Assembly (NCBI GenBank): GCA_019095985.1
Contig: CM032662.1
Coordinates: 42,352,099 to 42,416,098, forward strand
From: Streblospio benedicti
Lineage: Eukaryota > Annelida > Polychaeta > Spionida > Spionidae
Length of the DNA stretch: 64,000 bases
Reading direction: 5' to 3'
Below, piece by piece: positions 48,801 through 63,800 of the stretch (positions within the stretch are counted from its first letter, which is position 1; each line of letters opens with the position of its first letter). The notes beneath the pieces were generated by a model. The model was not told the origin of the DNA. It made no database searches and saw nothing but the letters and a program-made list of their open reading frames with translations. A program made the translations under genes and the position numbers.

Positions 48801-51800
48801 ACTGCAAGCTAAAACTTAACTTTACATGTTTGCTGATTTTAGATTTTTTATTTGCAGTTGAGTTAGTAATGCATAATAAGAACTTCGTTGGTTTCATTAC
48901 TGTTTCTATTATTTCAGATGTTTCTTTCTAATGGAATATGGTATTTTTGCAGCTATCATATTTTATATTCATATCTGTCTTGCTATGTTTCTTGATATGG
49001 CTTTGTTGATGGAATGACGAAAAGGTCAAAATGTTATATTCTGTACAAAAGATACTAACATTTCTAGATCGTACTAGGCATGAAGCAGATTAGCTCATAA
49101 AACGATACATTTATGAAGTGTATTTTAGAAACTCTTAGAAGAGTGAACCTATTAGACTAGAATATAAATTTTGACCATCAGAAAATTTTCAATAATTTCT
49201 TTTTGTTGAAGACAAAGAATGCGTTTGTTTTTCTGCAATTTTCTTATGTGCCTTGGTGCTTGGGTTTAAGAATTCGTTAAATTGGCCAAGATATTGGTTT
49301 CAGGACAAAGGTCACAGCCATGTCGCTCGCTCCGTTTTTTCTATCAGATGTCAGCACGAGTTATTGCTGAAAATGTTTACTGTGATGTTTCGGCGGGCTA
49401 GCCCATCAAACATTAGTTTGATTATTTTTTCTACATTTTACTCAAACCGAGTGTTATTTGGGTGTTCCACCACCAGTTGGCAGCACTAGATGAACCTGAT
49501 GTCAACATTGCATCTCTTGCGCCGAAAGACACAACGCCCAAAACACCTGCCAGTGCAGCGTCAGGGTCGGGGCTTCCCGCTCCAAGGTCATCAGGGATTC
49601 CCAAGACCCCGTCGACTGAGGATCTGGCCAAAAAGAAGGCTCAGAACAGGCTGAGTGGATCGGGGCTAAAACCGCCCGGAGCACGCAGTAAGTAGATCAT
49701 GGGGAGGTCATAGGTCATCTGTAAGTAGGTCAGAGGAGCACTTACTATATTTGTTAGTCACTCGTCAATTAGGACAGTCACTTGCACTGCATGTTAAAGA
49801 TATTGTTGTCATTGAGTGCAAATATGTGTCCTATTGACTTGCGATACGATTCTGAAAATTCAAAGACAATATATGTGTTTGGTTTTGAAATATATCAGTG
49901 TTAAAATGTTAAACCATTGGCTTTATAGATTAGATTCCATGTTTATGTTTAATTCATTACAAAGACATTTTTTAGTTAGCATGTTTGTTGTTTAACACTA
50001 TATTTTATAAAACCAGTCCTGCTTTTGATATGCATCCTCGAATGTTTCGTTGTAGTGCATTCATTTGAAATGATAAATAAGCAAATAATAACCACACAGT
50101 TTGTTTTTAATCCAGAAAGATGCTGTATTTGTGTTTTACCCCATGAAATATTTAGTGAATAAATGTTAGTAGACCTCTTTTGTAGCATTTAGTTTAATTG
50201 AAATGTACATTGTATCAACAATATACTAAAATGTTCTCAATATGTTAAGTTGCAGTTATAAATGTTGTTTTAGATGATGATTTGAATAATGGGAAATATT
50301 TATGTAAAGATTCTTTTGATAATTTGAAGTCTTTAGAAAGTGTGTGTAAATTATGTGTGTAATTCAAATGAAATTTAGCGAAATTTATATTTTTTTTCGT
50401 TCAGTACCAAAATTCACGAATATAAAGTACATGTATCGTGAGAATCTTTACATAATTTAGTGTTTTTATTTTATTTCCAAAGCTCCCAACGCAGCCCTTT
50501 GGTTTAAATCTACATATTATGGATTTCAAGAACTATCTTTGTAGAAATACATGTTATTGATTTGAAGAACTCTGTTTTAAAAGTACACTCATCCTCTGTC
50601 AATCTGTGTCAGTGCCATAACTACCATTGCAGAAAATTGCTTTTGAAATGCCAAATATGAACAGCATTTGCCTAGCATTTTCAAATCTTGACAGAAATTT
50701 ACCAATTATTAAAACTGAAATCCTTGAAAAATTGCTGTAAACTATTCAATTTGTGCTCATCCTTGGTTTTATAAATAGATATAAAGGCATTATTTTCTTT
50801 TTTATTGGAACTGTAACAAAAATACATTTAGCATGCACTGATAATATTAAAAAATCACCTGCACATAGGGTAGTGATGCGTGGAACATCTACCCCCCTAC
50901 GTATACCAAAAATGATTTTAACCCGATTTTGGCTTTCCACATCGCTGCCTGTGGTCACAGGAGTGCATTTCCTGGAATTCTTACCAGCATATGTACCTTC
51001 CTCACCCCTAGTTAATTTTTCAAAAACTGAGATATGCCACTAGAACTATATCTGTGTTGGGAGTGTTGTACATGTATGCATACCCCGAGTTATCGTTGTT
51101 TCCCGACCACCCACCAGCATTTCTGCCGAGGCCTGGAGGCTCTGCAGGAGGCGTGAGAGGCAGCAGCAGTACGTATCTGCAGCTTTTGTCTAAACAGCTA
51201 CAGCAGCAGCAGTAGTGGTTTACGTTTGATTTGTGGTCTCAGTGCTCCGCGTCTTGTGTAAAGCATTATACGTTTTTAGCCCTGCTCTTGTCAAATTCAT
51301 TTAAACTTTGTCGAATACATAAAATTGGTGACTATGAATTCAGTATGGCAAGTGTAAATTGAAAGTCACTCGGCACACTTGGCAAGTGTTCTACTGCACG
51401 AGTCACATTTCCCCCTGACCTTTTGAAAAACTTTGTCCTTAAACGTTACACATTCTTTTACATCTGTACCCATAATGTCTATAATAATAGAAGGGTGTTA
51501 AAACAAGATTTGTGATGGCTATTGAACACTGTTGAGTTTTGTTACAATGATTCCACAACAAAAAAAGCTACATGTATTACACATACTGTTGAGTGCCAAG
51601 ACACAAACAAACATAAATTGCTGTGTCTTGTGAACTTGTCAGAGTTGTTAATGCACATTGTATCTATATAAATACGGACATGTATCTGATATCCCTATAT
51701 TTCATATTATTGAAAATCGACAGCATATTTGCGTATGATTGATAATAATGATCTACAACACTAATGAAAAGTTGTAGTTTGATCCTCAGTGAAATGCAAA

Positions 51801-54800
51801 CTTAGCTATTTCCAAAAATGTGTAGCAATATACGAAAGCGTTACACATTATGGGCTAAGCCCATGCTGCTGACATCTTGACCCTAGAAGGACTTTGATTG
51901 AGTCATGACAGCTACATTGTAGACATTGTGTTTACTAAACAAACCAGATGTTCAACGTCGATTACTTCACGGGATACACTACTTTTCGTTTAGTATGAAA
52001 AATATGTCAAACGTTCAAAGCATTGTTTGATGAAAGGCTTCGGTATCATAATAACGCCAGTATTAATAACAATGTGACTGAAATGAGGCCATAAACTTGT
52101 GCATTAAGAACTCTGCAAGTGCAATGCACATGTGCATGTGAGTTAATGATAAGCACTACTCTATTAACCTGAACTCAAGGTGGTGATGCTTACAGAATAA
52201 GGGGCCACAGACCATGTACATGTACAGTCTTGTAATTTATTGCATGCTATGTAGACAAAACCTTGATAATGGAATGTGACTCAAGCTCTACCTCATTCTG
52301 TAGAAGGTGTGGATGCTTTTACAAAATAAGGATCGACAATGTACTGTACAGTCTTAGACAAATCATTGCATGCTCTCAAGACAATTTTCATGTTAATGGA
52401 ATGTGATATTATGATAAAAATCAAAAGTTCTACCTCATTCTGGTATCATTGCCATTACTATACTTTTTCGTTTTCTATCTATCAAATGCAAATTACCTTC
52501 AGAAGACCATAATATATTTAGAAGTGAACAGATTTGTATATTTTCTTCATTTGTACAGGACCGGTGCACAGTTCTCATATTTCATATGCAACTTATAATA
52601 CATATATAATACATTCATAATTGTGTTTTTGAATATTTTAGCATCTAACATAGAATGCATGAACTAACCTCAAAATAGCATGCAAAAAATGATTACGGTA
52701 GCGTCTTTAGATCAAGGTGTGACAAGTGAAATTGCATGGGTTCTATACTGGGCCCTGTAGTCAATAAATGGTCTTGTGCATTGGTTAAAATCACAGGGTC
52801 AAGATTAGGTGGAGCGAGTGACTAATCCTGACACTGTTATCTGCATCAAATACACCAAATGATTTTTTGCACAGAATTCTACAATTTTTGTAAATGACGC
52901 ATTCTGCAAACACTAAATAAAGTTAATGACTTGATTTATGAATTAGACATGTAGATTATGTAGAAAAATATCTATTGATGAAATCTGTAGCGAATATTGA
53001 GAATTGTATCATCTCGCTCCTTGTAAAAAGCTGTATGTTGTGTATAAAATCATGTGTGCATATTAAATGGTATAACATTTGTTAATATTCTTAACAACTA
53101 TCGTGGTGTGTCCTGTCATTGAAAGTAATGATTTTTTTTTGTAAATTTTACTTGTAACATGTGTGATAACTGGTTTAAAACTGTAAAAAATATTTATTTT
53201 TGTGTGAATTTGATGTATGTTTTTTGTAATTTTGCGTTTATATTTCATCTTATATCTATATTAGACTGAAATCATGATGTTGTTTTTTTGTAAAGTTTAA
53301 AAAAAAGTTTTAAAAGTTATTAAGAAATATACTAGATTTTGATAAGTATTATTTTAGCAAAGTTATATCTTCAAGAATGAAATAATCATAACAACCTGCA
53401 TTTACAGAACAACCAGGTTTTATAGTTATTGAAACTTCTCATTACTGTTATATTATTATTTTTCTTGAATGAACTTCTCAACAGGAAAAATAATATGGGA
53501 ATGAATAATTGGTAAAGATTAAAAATAGTAATGATATGCAAAGCATTGTGTGACCAACAATTGGTATCTTTAATAATCATAGAGAAATGAATTTTTCCTA
53601 TGTATGGGCAATGAAAGGCAAGTGATACCTTTACTAGCAAGCTCTCTGTCTACAGTTGGACGCCATTTGCAATGACCTGATGTAAATCATAAAATTTCTG
53701 GTCGTGTTCAACTCCCATTTAAATCTTAGTATGTTACATATTCGTCTGCGGCAATACTTCAATATTAGCCTATCAGTTAAACCTTATCAAGTTATGTGAG
53801 TAAATTACTCAGCCATCTGAGTAAATATTAGCTCATTTTACGCTATATTCTTCTAGTCTTCAACAATAAAAATCAGTGATCAGTCAGCAGTAATATAAAG
53901 GGTTCAGCGCCCAGTGAGGTATTCCATCTCACACTGTCACCTATTCAATCAATTAGCCGAAAAATTGCCTGCGCAACGTGGCGAATTTTAGAACCAATTG
54001 ATGTCCCACATTCTGTTTATCAGAAAATTCGCCAGGAAATCCGGCGAAAATCGCATATGTGAACACAAACATCGCCTCATCGTCTGAGCGATTTACATCT
54101 CTTGCATGTGAATGTACGCTTAATTTAAACCACTTATCATCTGTGTAGGTACTGAGAACCTGGCCCAGGCTGCGGGCGACAAGGGAGCGACTGGCGGTGC
54201 TGGTGGGGGCCTCAAGGCCGCCTCCAAGGAGTCCAGCCCCAGCCTCACCAGCCTACCCACTGTGAGTACAGGACCATGTCAACTTTTGGAATAGGTCTAC
54301 CATTTTGAATCTAAAAAAATGTAAATGTGGTTGTTTATTATTGTAATTCAAGGATTCTCCTCCTGATATTTTACACAAAGGAGATCTACTTTCGCTTTTT
54401 AGCTCATAATACAACAACAGTCACATCATTTTGTTTCTAGTTGCTAAAAATTAGTGTAATAAGTTGTGATTGACAATAAGTTGCTATGACCTCATTTCTT
54501 CTGTTTTTTTCTATGACTTCATTTCTTCTGTTTTTATTTTGTTCAGGTGGCAGAGACCCCTAAGGCCCCGGCCGGGGGCAGCAAGCTGGATGCCCCGCGC
54601 TCGCTGAAGGCCCCGGGTAGTGTGGCCGGCAGCAAGACCCCGCGGGCAGCAGGGCAGGCGGACACAGCCACAGCCGCACCATCCCAGGAGAAACGCCCGT
54701 CTCTGTCTCAGGTACTGTAAATATTGGCTATTTTCCATCTAATCTATATATTGACTGTTTACACTCGTTACTTTGGCCTGAAAGGTTGGCATTAACATCA

Positions 54801-57800
54801 GAAATAAGACAAAAGATGCATGCGTACTGTAAATGATGTAAAGACTGGCTGATCTTATATCTTTACTGAAGTAGATTGATAGATTAATTCATGTACGTTG
54901 TACATATTATCTGTACCCCAGATAAGTGGTCATCCACTAGTCTGAGACTAGGATGAAGCCAACAGGATGAGTGAAAATTATATATTAGTTTTTTTGAAGC
55001 GACCATCATTACTCAAAGCTTTAGTGAATGGTTGGCGTTTGGCAAGTATATAGAACATGTAAGACAAGTAACGTTTTTTGAGGACTAGGATTTTTATTTC
55101 ATACTAGTCCTGCAGACTATTAGTGGTAAGCTTCATCAGGTATCATGGGCACTGAATATGGTGTGTATGTACATTGTATCACGTCAAGAAGCTAACTTCC
55201 AATTTCATCCTTTATCGTCGCTGCAGGCGGCGGCAGCAGCCACGACGGACATCAGCGCAATGACAGCCTCAATCAGCGACAAGATGGCCAGCCTCGAGCA
55301 GCAACAGGAGATTGACAACCTCAAGGCAGAGGTACGCGGGTGATAGAGGATATTATATGATAGTTAGTCGACATGAATATGTTTAGTGGGTATTACGTAT
55401 GCTGATAATGAAGAATAGTTTTAAATAATATGGTTTGATAGCATGTTGCATGAATACGTCAAAGATGATTAAATGTTTAGATTCGTATTTATGATGTTAA
55501 TAGTGAAGTAGATGATTTTGAGTCCAGAAAGCAATGAAGAACATTCTAGACATAATCAAACAGATATTGAATCATTAGTCAGCATTGTGTTATCATTTTT
55601 TGTAAACCAGCATGATTTGGCGTACATGCATGTGATCATGTCCACTACAGATTCGTGACCTTGAGGAGAAGCTGGAGACACTGAAGCTCAAACGACAGGA
55701 GGACAAGGTCAAACTGGGCGAGTTTGCCAAAGCCAAGATCCAGATACAACAGGTGAGGCTTTTTAGATTAGCCTTAGTTATTAAATATCAACGATTGTAA
55801 TCTTGCTATACAACGTTTTGTCAGGTGAAGTGTCACATTGTTTAATTACATATTATTTGACTGTCTTAGTGACTGGCACTTTGTTTGATTAGATGTTATT
55901 TGACTGCCTCACTGACTGGTACATTGTCTTCTTGCAGTTGCAAGAGTTCAAGCTGAAGATTCAGGAGAGTCAGCAGGACCTACAGAGGCAGCTTCAGCTT
56001 GCCAAGAAGGTAACATTTCTCACGTTTTATCAAGAATATGTTTAATTAAATTGTCTTTTTCTGCATTTGCCAGCCCCACCAGATCCCAAACACTTTTTGC
56101 AACAATTTTGGTCATAAGTGCCTTGTAATTGTTGCAAATCACATTGTCTGATATATTGGGTACATAATGTTTAAGACTCCGAAATTTGCTATCTGACACG
56201 CAGATGCTACATGTATGTTTTATAGGATACACATTACATTTGGCAGGAACAAGAAGGGCATATACAAACAATTCATTCAATGTACATCCAATATGAAACT
56301 AATGTTTAAATGTTGCACTATAAAAGAACCAGCATTCTAGAAATCTAATTTTATTTGTGAATATTTCGTGTATTCCAGTCATTTACAAACATTAAGTAGG
56401 TACATGTAAACACATCATAAAAACAGTAATCTTTTCTACTAACATCAAGGTTAAAAGTTTAAATACATGTATGTAAATGTGTATGTTTATTTGCACCAAT
56501 CAGGAGGCCCGAGACGTCCAAGTGGCATTTGACAACTACAAAGACGAGATGTCTGATTTGTCAGAGACAATCGAGATGGCAGCACTGGACAAGGAGATGG
56601 CAGAGGAAAAGGTATGTGGCAATCGATAATCATTTACTTACCTGACTGCTAAACTCTTGTGTTTCTAATAAAAATCTTTTTTGTGAAAAAACTCGAGATA
56701 ACAGGAGAGAAAGGCAAATGAAGACTAAAAGCGCAGTCGTGCAGAAAGATCTATTACGTCTGGGTATGGTCAAACAGATCCAAATGATAGAAAAGCCTGG
56801 AGGGTACGATAGAGAAATAAACTTGGTAGTCAGACCACACCCTCAAATTGAGGAATGATTAGGGCCTGGTCAAATAATTTTAGGATTTGATGGATTGATT
56901 ATTTTCAAACTTCTCTCTCTCTCTCACACGTCTTTTTAGCAAGCATATTTCTACCAATGATAGACGTAGCTGAAGACAGGTTTTACAACCCTAAGCTTCC
57001 ATTTGACTATATAAAGTGGCCTTGGCGGGACTCGAACTCATGACCCGAAGGTTGTGAGACTACTTGATATAGTAAAATGGAAGCTTAGGGCTGTAAAACC
57101 TGTCTTCACCTATGTCTATAGGTGGTAGAAATATGCTTGCTAAAAAGTGCGCGCGAGAGAAGTTTGAAAATGTATCCGTAAGCACTGGGAAACACAGATA
57201 TTTGATTGATTGTTTGGCGCTGGCTGTTGCAGGCGGAGACTCTGCAGGCCGAGGTGGAGCAGCTGAAGGAGAAGAACGAGGAGCTCACGCTCGACCTACA
57301 GCTGCTCAAGGAGGAGATCTCCAATGCAGGTCTGTACAATCTAACACTCGATCTCCAACGCAGGTCTGTACAATCTAACTCTCGACCTCCAACGCAGGTC
57401 TGTACAATCTAACTCTCAACCTCCAACGCAGGTCTGTACAATCTAACACTCGATCTCCTATGCAGGTCTGTACAATCTAACACTCGATCTCCAACGCAGG
57501 TCTGTACAATCTTACACTCGATCTCTAACGCAGCCAGGTATGTACAATCTAACACTCGGCCCCTCTAATGCAGGTCTGTACAATCTAACACTCGGTCTCT
57601 AACGCAGGTCTGTACAATTATAGATGTCATACCCTATCTGTGGTCGTTGTACAGTTCCAAATCGCGGGAAGGGTTGGAGGGGACAGTTTATACGAATACA
57701 ACAAGGGAGATTGGGCAACAGCTAAAAATGCGATTAACAACCCTCTCTCGTGACTTTCCAAAAAAACAAAAAAAATGAAAAAAACAACAAAAGAAACTGA

Positions 57801-60800
57801 TAAGTATGATTGGTTTAAAAAAATACATAAAAGAAAACAACTTACACTCACACGTTCATACAAACCGATTGTACATTATATACTAGTGTCAATTCAAAGC
57901 CTTCCAGTGTCCTCAATGAATTTATGTATTATGTCAAACAATTCCTTATTATTCGGAATGTCAAGTGCATCACTTCCTCCAGGAGCATTCTAACAGAAAT
58001 GTTATCACCAGTAATGCCAAATCTATCATTTATTGTTTCAAATAAATCTATTCTCATGTTATTGTATAGAGGGCATCTTAAAAAGTAATGTTCATTGCTT
58101 TCCAAATTATGCCCACAAAAACAGGCTGGCGAGTCAACAACATGTAGTCTATGCAAATGATGATTAAGTTTACTGCACTGCATCCGCAGTTGAGCATGTA
58201 TGATATTGAATTTTCTTTGTCCATGATTATACAATTCAGGACTTTTATGATTTATAAATTTATTAATATATTGTTTATTTCTCTGATTAAGATCAGTATT
58301 ATTCCAGAGCCGAATAGAACTTGGTATAAAACTATTTCGAAATGTTTCTGTTCTCGCCCGGACACTAAAGTAATTATTTGGGTTTCTACTATTTTGTCTC
58401 ACGCTTCCTATTGTATTAGGAAGTAAATGTTGTAAATAATCCGGCACCTCCTTATCAATAATTTTTACTAAATGTTTTAGTTTTAAGTATTTTCTTCTCT
58501 CCTCTAAGGAAAGCCAGTTACATTCTTTATATAATAATGCATGACTCGTGCCTTTCCGGGCACCAGTAACTATTTTTGCTATAGTATGCTGAACTGTCTC
58601 GAGCCTGTCGGAATCGAGTCTGCTACAGTTGTCCCAAATGTGGCAACCATACTCCAACTTTGGTCTGATAAAAAAAAAAATAAATACATTCAATTGTTTT
58701 TCTATCTAAGTCGTGTTTAAGTTTTTTTTCAGCACATCTACCATGGGAGAAATGCTGTTTAATATATTTTCTATATGATGGGACCAAGAGAGATCCTGGG
58801 ATAATACTATGCCAAGGTGTTTGTGATGTTGCACATTCTCAATATTTATGCCATTAAAAGGTATAGTTAGATCGTCCTTATTCGAAATGAGCAATGCATC
58901 AATTTTGTCTTTGCTGGGCTGAATTTAACTAACCATTGGTCTGCCCAAGATTGAATGTTGTTCATATCATCAGTAAGAGCAGTTGTTGCTGCTACTTTAC
59001 TGTCAAAATCGACATACAGAGATGTATCGTCTGCAAATAGTTTCACTTGAGAATTTATATTGTCTGTGATATCATTGATGTAGATCAAGAATAAAAAGAG
59101 GGCCTAGTACGGAACCCTGAGGGACTCCAGCCTTATTTTTACATGTTTATTAGATGCACTCCTATTTTTCTGTTCATTTCATTTATCTGATCTATCAATT
59201 GCCATAGTTTCATTAAGGGAGCAGTTTCAAGAAATCCATGATGGCTGTAACTTTGTTTAAAAATGTTCTGTTTTATTGCGTGGATTCCTCTAATTTAGTT
59301 ACGGTTCTGTATCCTTCTGACGTGGTCAGTACTGTATGTCAGTATAGTGCAAAAGTAGAGTACTTATCTGATAAGTATGATGTGGTTTCTGTTCATTTCA
59401 TTTTCGTAATAGCCATAGTTTCAAGCATTTTCAAGAAAGTACTTTGCAACAGTAAGTTCTGTATCCTTTAAGTTGGAAAGTACTATATGTAGTTATGCGC
59501 TCCATTTGCAAGATTTATATACTTATTATTATCATGAAAATCCTTTACTTATTCTTTGAAAATAGAAATAGAGGAACCTCTATTTTAATTTATCAGTATA
59601 TGTAGCATTTTTTTAAAAATCAAACCACAAAAAATGCCCATACATTAGGCTCATGTCTGAGCTACTAATGAAACAAAGAAACAAAAATAACACAAATCTT
59701 GAGTGTGGAATTTATGTTCATTCCATTGGCTTTATTTCACAGTATCCCAAGTAGCATTCTTTAAACCTAATCTGCAGTGACAAGAATTCCCGAGAAACTG
59801 CAATAGTTAAACTGGTATACAGAAGCAGTAAGTTGACTCCATTGATGTTCTTCCACTACACTAACTTTTTCGCCAGCTGTACAATGAAAACTATAGGTGC
59901 CACCGCTGTTCCCATATCTTTGATTAGAATATGATCTTGGCTCCCGGTTATTATTAATGTCAATTCATGCATGTGAAACAGAGCCACTATCAGATAAAAG
60001 CGACACAGAAAATATGTAATAACCAGAAATAGGGCAAATAAACTCTGAGATAATAGTCTCAAATCCCCCTCCGATGCTGGTGTAGACCGTGTCAAACTGG
60101 TACTTGTTACCATAGGCTACGGTCTGAGCCTGGGAGTGGGAAACGGTGAAGGCCACAGCAGTGTTTTGGCGCCTCTGCTCTGAAAAATAAAGAATAGCAT
60201 GTTTTGTACTCTCTAGGTATGACCTATAAAGGTATAGAAGTGTGGGTTGTCAAAAATGCATGTGAGAAGCAAAGCAAATACATACTTTTTCAAAGAGTGT
60301 GACCCACACATTTTTCAGTAGAAACAGTAAACAGTGCTTGTCCAACGTGGAGAAGCAGGACCTCACAAAACTTTTAAGTTATCTCCATTCAAGCTCACAA
60401 AATATAATTTTAGAGAACATATGAAAATCTAGCCCTAATGATAAATGATAAAAGTTGCTCTGTGTTTGATCAGGATGTGTGACTTGTCCAAAGTGGATGA
60501 GCAAGACCTCACAAAGCTTTTAAGTAATCCTCCATTCAAGCTCACAAAGCACAGTTTTAGAGAACAATTGATAATTTGCCTAATGCTTCTCTGTGTTCTA
60601 TCAGGATGCGTGACCTGTCCAACGTGGAGAAGCAGGACCTGGGGCGGCTGCAGAAGGCGGTGGAGAAGCACCAGGCGGAGATGGGGGCCATGCTCAAGGA
60701 GAAGGAGAAGCTGCAGCAGGAGGTCAACAAACTCAACGAGAGCGTCATCGACCTCCATGAACTGGTGAGTTGCGCTTGAATGAATCATCGGAGTTGTTAG

Positions 60801-63800
60801 ATAGTTTTTATTCTCATGTGTGACTTAAGGGTTTATTGGATTCTTTTGCTGCCCTTCGAATACTCGACAAGAGAGTGATTTGCAGCGGATCTTGGTTTTT
60901 TGAATAACTGTATGTGGAGATACTTAGAGCCCTTCTTTATTTCCTAATTAACTGTATTATTTTCAAATTGTATAATGTGTTTATATTTTGCAACATCAGT
61001 TGAAGCAGTACTGATATTCTATTGTGGTACATTTCAGGAAGATGTGTTTGAACATAGCAGAATTTACAAACGAACGAGTTAGATCTGCATCAAGATTACA
61101 ATGTACAAACAGTAGTGGCATGCTATGCTCTCTATTATATACTCATAATTCTAGTTATTAGTCTGCAGGCAACCACAGGGGAGAATGATACAGATGGCAA
61201 ATGACTGGGTAGTTAGCCAGTGTCTCTTACATGAATTGTATTGATTGGTTGATCATATGATACCGGTTGAAGTGAGACTGACGCGTGTGTTTGGTCGGTT
61301 TCAGGTTGACGCTGCGCAGGGAGCGGAGGAGATGGTGGAGCAGCTGACGGAGAAGACCCTGGCCCAGGAGGAGCGCATCACAGAGCTCGAGGAGGAGAAG
61401 GCAGACCTGGTGGGTAGTGACTGCTCGAGTAGTGACGGGTTGAGTGATCCCTTTTGTGACAGCTTTTGAGGGAAGCGAAGGAATTAAGAAATGGCGAATG
61501 TTGAATTCTCGATTTACTCACCTTACTAGAAATTCGCGATGATATGTGAAATTTGCTAATTACACATAGAAAACGAATTGTGAACTTCTGAAAATTCCCA
61601 TAATTCACAAAATACGCGTAAATTGTGATAAAAATAGGAATCAATATGTTGTCACAGCTTTTTATTGCACAAATTCTGAGAAAAAGAAAGAATTATGCGA
61701 ATTTTGACAGTAACGTTTATTGTCGATTCGTAAGAAAAGTCGGAGTTGACTCCGATCTGGTAAAATATCTGTTATGTAAATTTGCACCCCTCTCCTCTAT
61801 ATGAATCTTTAACCTTCTCTATGGAAATCTATAACCCTCGTCTCTATGTAAATCTGTAACTCTTCTCTATGTAAACCTGTATATCTCTGCTATATGTAAA
61901 CCTTTTAATCCCCGGTCTTTAACCCTCTCCTCTTTCGTAAATAACTTTAAAAACTTTAACCCTCTCCCCTGCGCCTGCAGGAGGCACTGTGTGAGATGAA
62001 CGATGAGCTCCAGGAGAACGCGCGAGAGCAGGAGCTGGAGCTGCGTGAGGAGGTGGACCTGGCCACGGCGCGGGCGGCCGAGAGCCGCCGCCGCATGGAC
62101 GCCATGGCAGAGTCCGTCGCTGACTACGAGGCCACCATCGGCAAGTTCCGCGACCTCGTCACACAGCTACAGGTGTGGTATGGGTGGGTTAGTTTACACG
62201 TGAGAACAAATTGGCAGATACACATGCTGTAGATTGATGGATGTTTGAACTTGGTTTTAAGTAATCCGTCAATGATTATGAGGGCACCATCGGCAAGTTC
62301 CGCGACCTTGTCACACAGCTACAGGTACGTTGGGGTACTGCGGGAATGGTGGGTGGGTTAGTTGAGACGTGAGAACAAATTTGAAGATTCACATACTAAA
62401 GATTGGTGAATGTGTAAGCTTGGTATGAAGTAAATGGTATGGGTGAGTCCATTATCGACGAAAAAGGCCACCAGTGTAGAGTTTCGCGACCTCGTCACGC
62501 AGCTATAGGTACGTTGAATGGCTTGTTGCGGATTGTTTTCTTGTATATAAAGACTTTCTAGATTGTTGCGGAAACTGTGAATCATTGAAAAACATTTGTG
62601 AGTATATTTGGAGTCCATGGATATAGTAGAATAAGTAAACGATCAATAAGGTCATCATTTTTCTAAAATATTTAAGAATCTACTCATTGAATCAAACTAC
62701 CTTTGAAAAAAATGTTAATATCTCAATTCTGTAAATAAGTGAATAATAGCCTGTATGAAAAGAATATAAAACAAGAGGAAACGTTCATCCTCTATCCACC
62801 TGCGTTCCATCTACAGGAAGCCAACCGTGAGCTGCGCAGTCAGCAAGAAGCTGGCCAAACCAAGGCTACAACGCCGTCGTCTTCGGGGGCGACAGACGGT
62901 GGCGGGGCGACGCCCACCATCGATATGTTCGACTTCAAGGCGAAGTTTGCGGAGACGAAGGCGTACGCCAAGGCCATTGACATGGAGCTGCGCAAGCTGG
63001 ACGTGCAGCAAGCGAACCAGCACGTGTCTCTGCTCACGTCGTTCATGCCAGACAGCTTCCTCAGGCGCGGAGGTGGGTGGTCTTATCATGTTTATGCTAC
63101 TGTCTAAACCACCATGATTCCGACAGCTTCCTCAGGTGCGGAGGTGGGTGGTCTTATGTTTATGCTACTGTCTAAAGCACTGTGATACTCCTGGGATGTT
63201 GTGTTGTGTTACTTTGAGACATTTTGGTACCAACCATCTTGTGTCTCCCATCTTCATCTATTTGGGGTTTATTATTTCTGATCACAAGTTATTCAAAATT
63301 AGATATTGTAACGTTGGTTTATGTATAGTGTAAAAGAGATTCCCATAGACCAATGGTGGGGTGTCCGGCCATTTTGTTTATGCCTTAGTTGTTGGGTAAT
63401 GTTAAACCACTATCCATATGCTCATGCAATGATGAATTTGGTTGAGCAGAAACAAGTATTCAGTTCTCTTCACATAATGATATGTGTATGTTGCTAGGTG
63501 ACCACGATGCGATCCTTGTACTGCTGTTGATCCCGAGACTCATTGCAAAGACTGAGCTACTCATGGCTCAACTCAAGGAAAAGGTGAGTAGAGTATTGAA
63601 GGGTCTATTACTTTATCCTATCGAATAGCAAAGCATGGAATAGTAATAAGCATATTCAATGCAGAGTGGTAGAAATTGATTGTAGTGGTTATGTTCATTT
63701 CTGTTTGAGGTTCTTGACGTTCTAGAGAAAGACTATGTGTACCTCGAATTTCAAAAAAATGTTCAAGTATCGTGATATGTAACCATATCGTGAATCTGGT

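Noticed and set aside
54511-54738. Minus-strand Cys/Gly/Arg-rich frame
   Set aside because: Shadow of GC-rich DCTN1 exon 54547-54711.
62811-63089. Alternate frames over the DCTN1 exon
   Set aside because: Shadows of exon 62817-63072, whose proper frame matches p150Glued.
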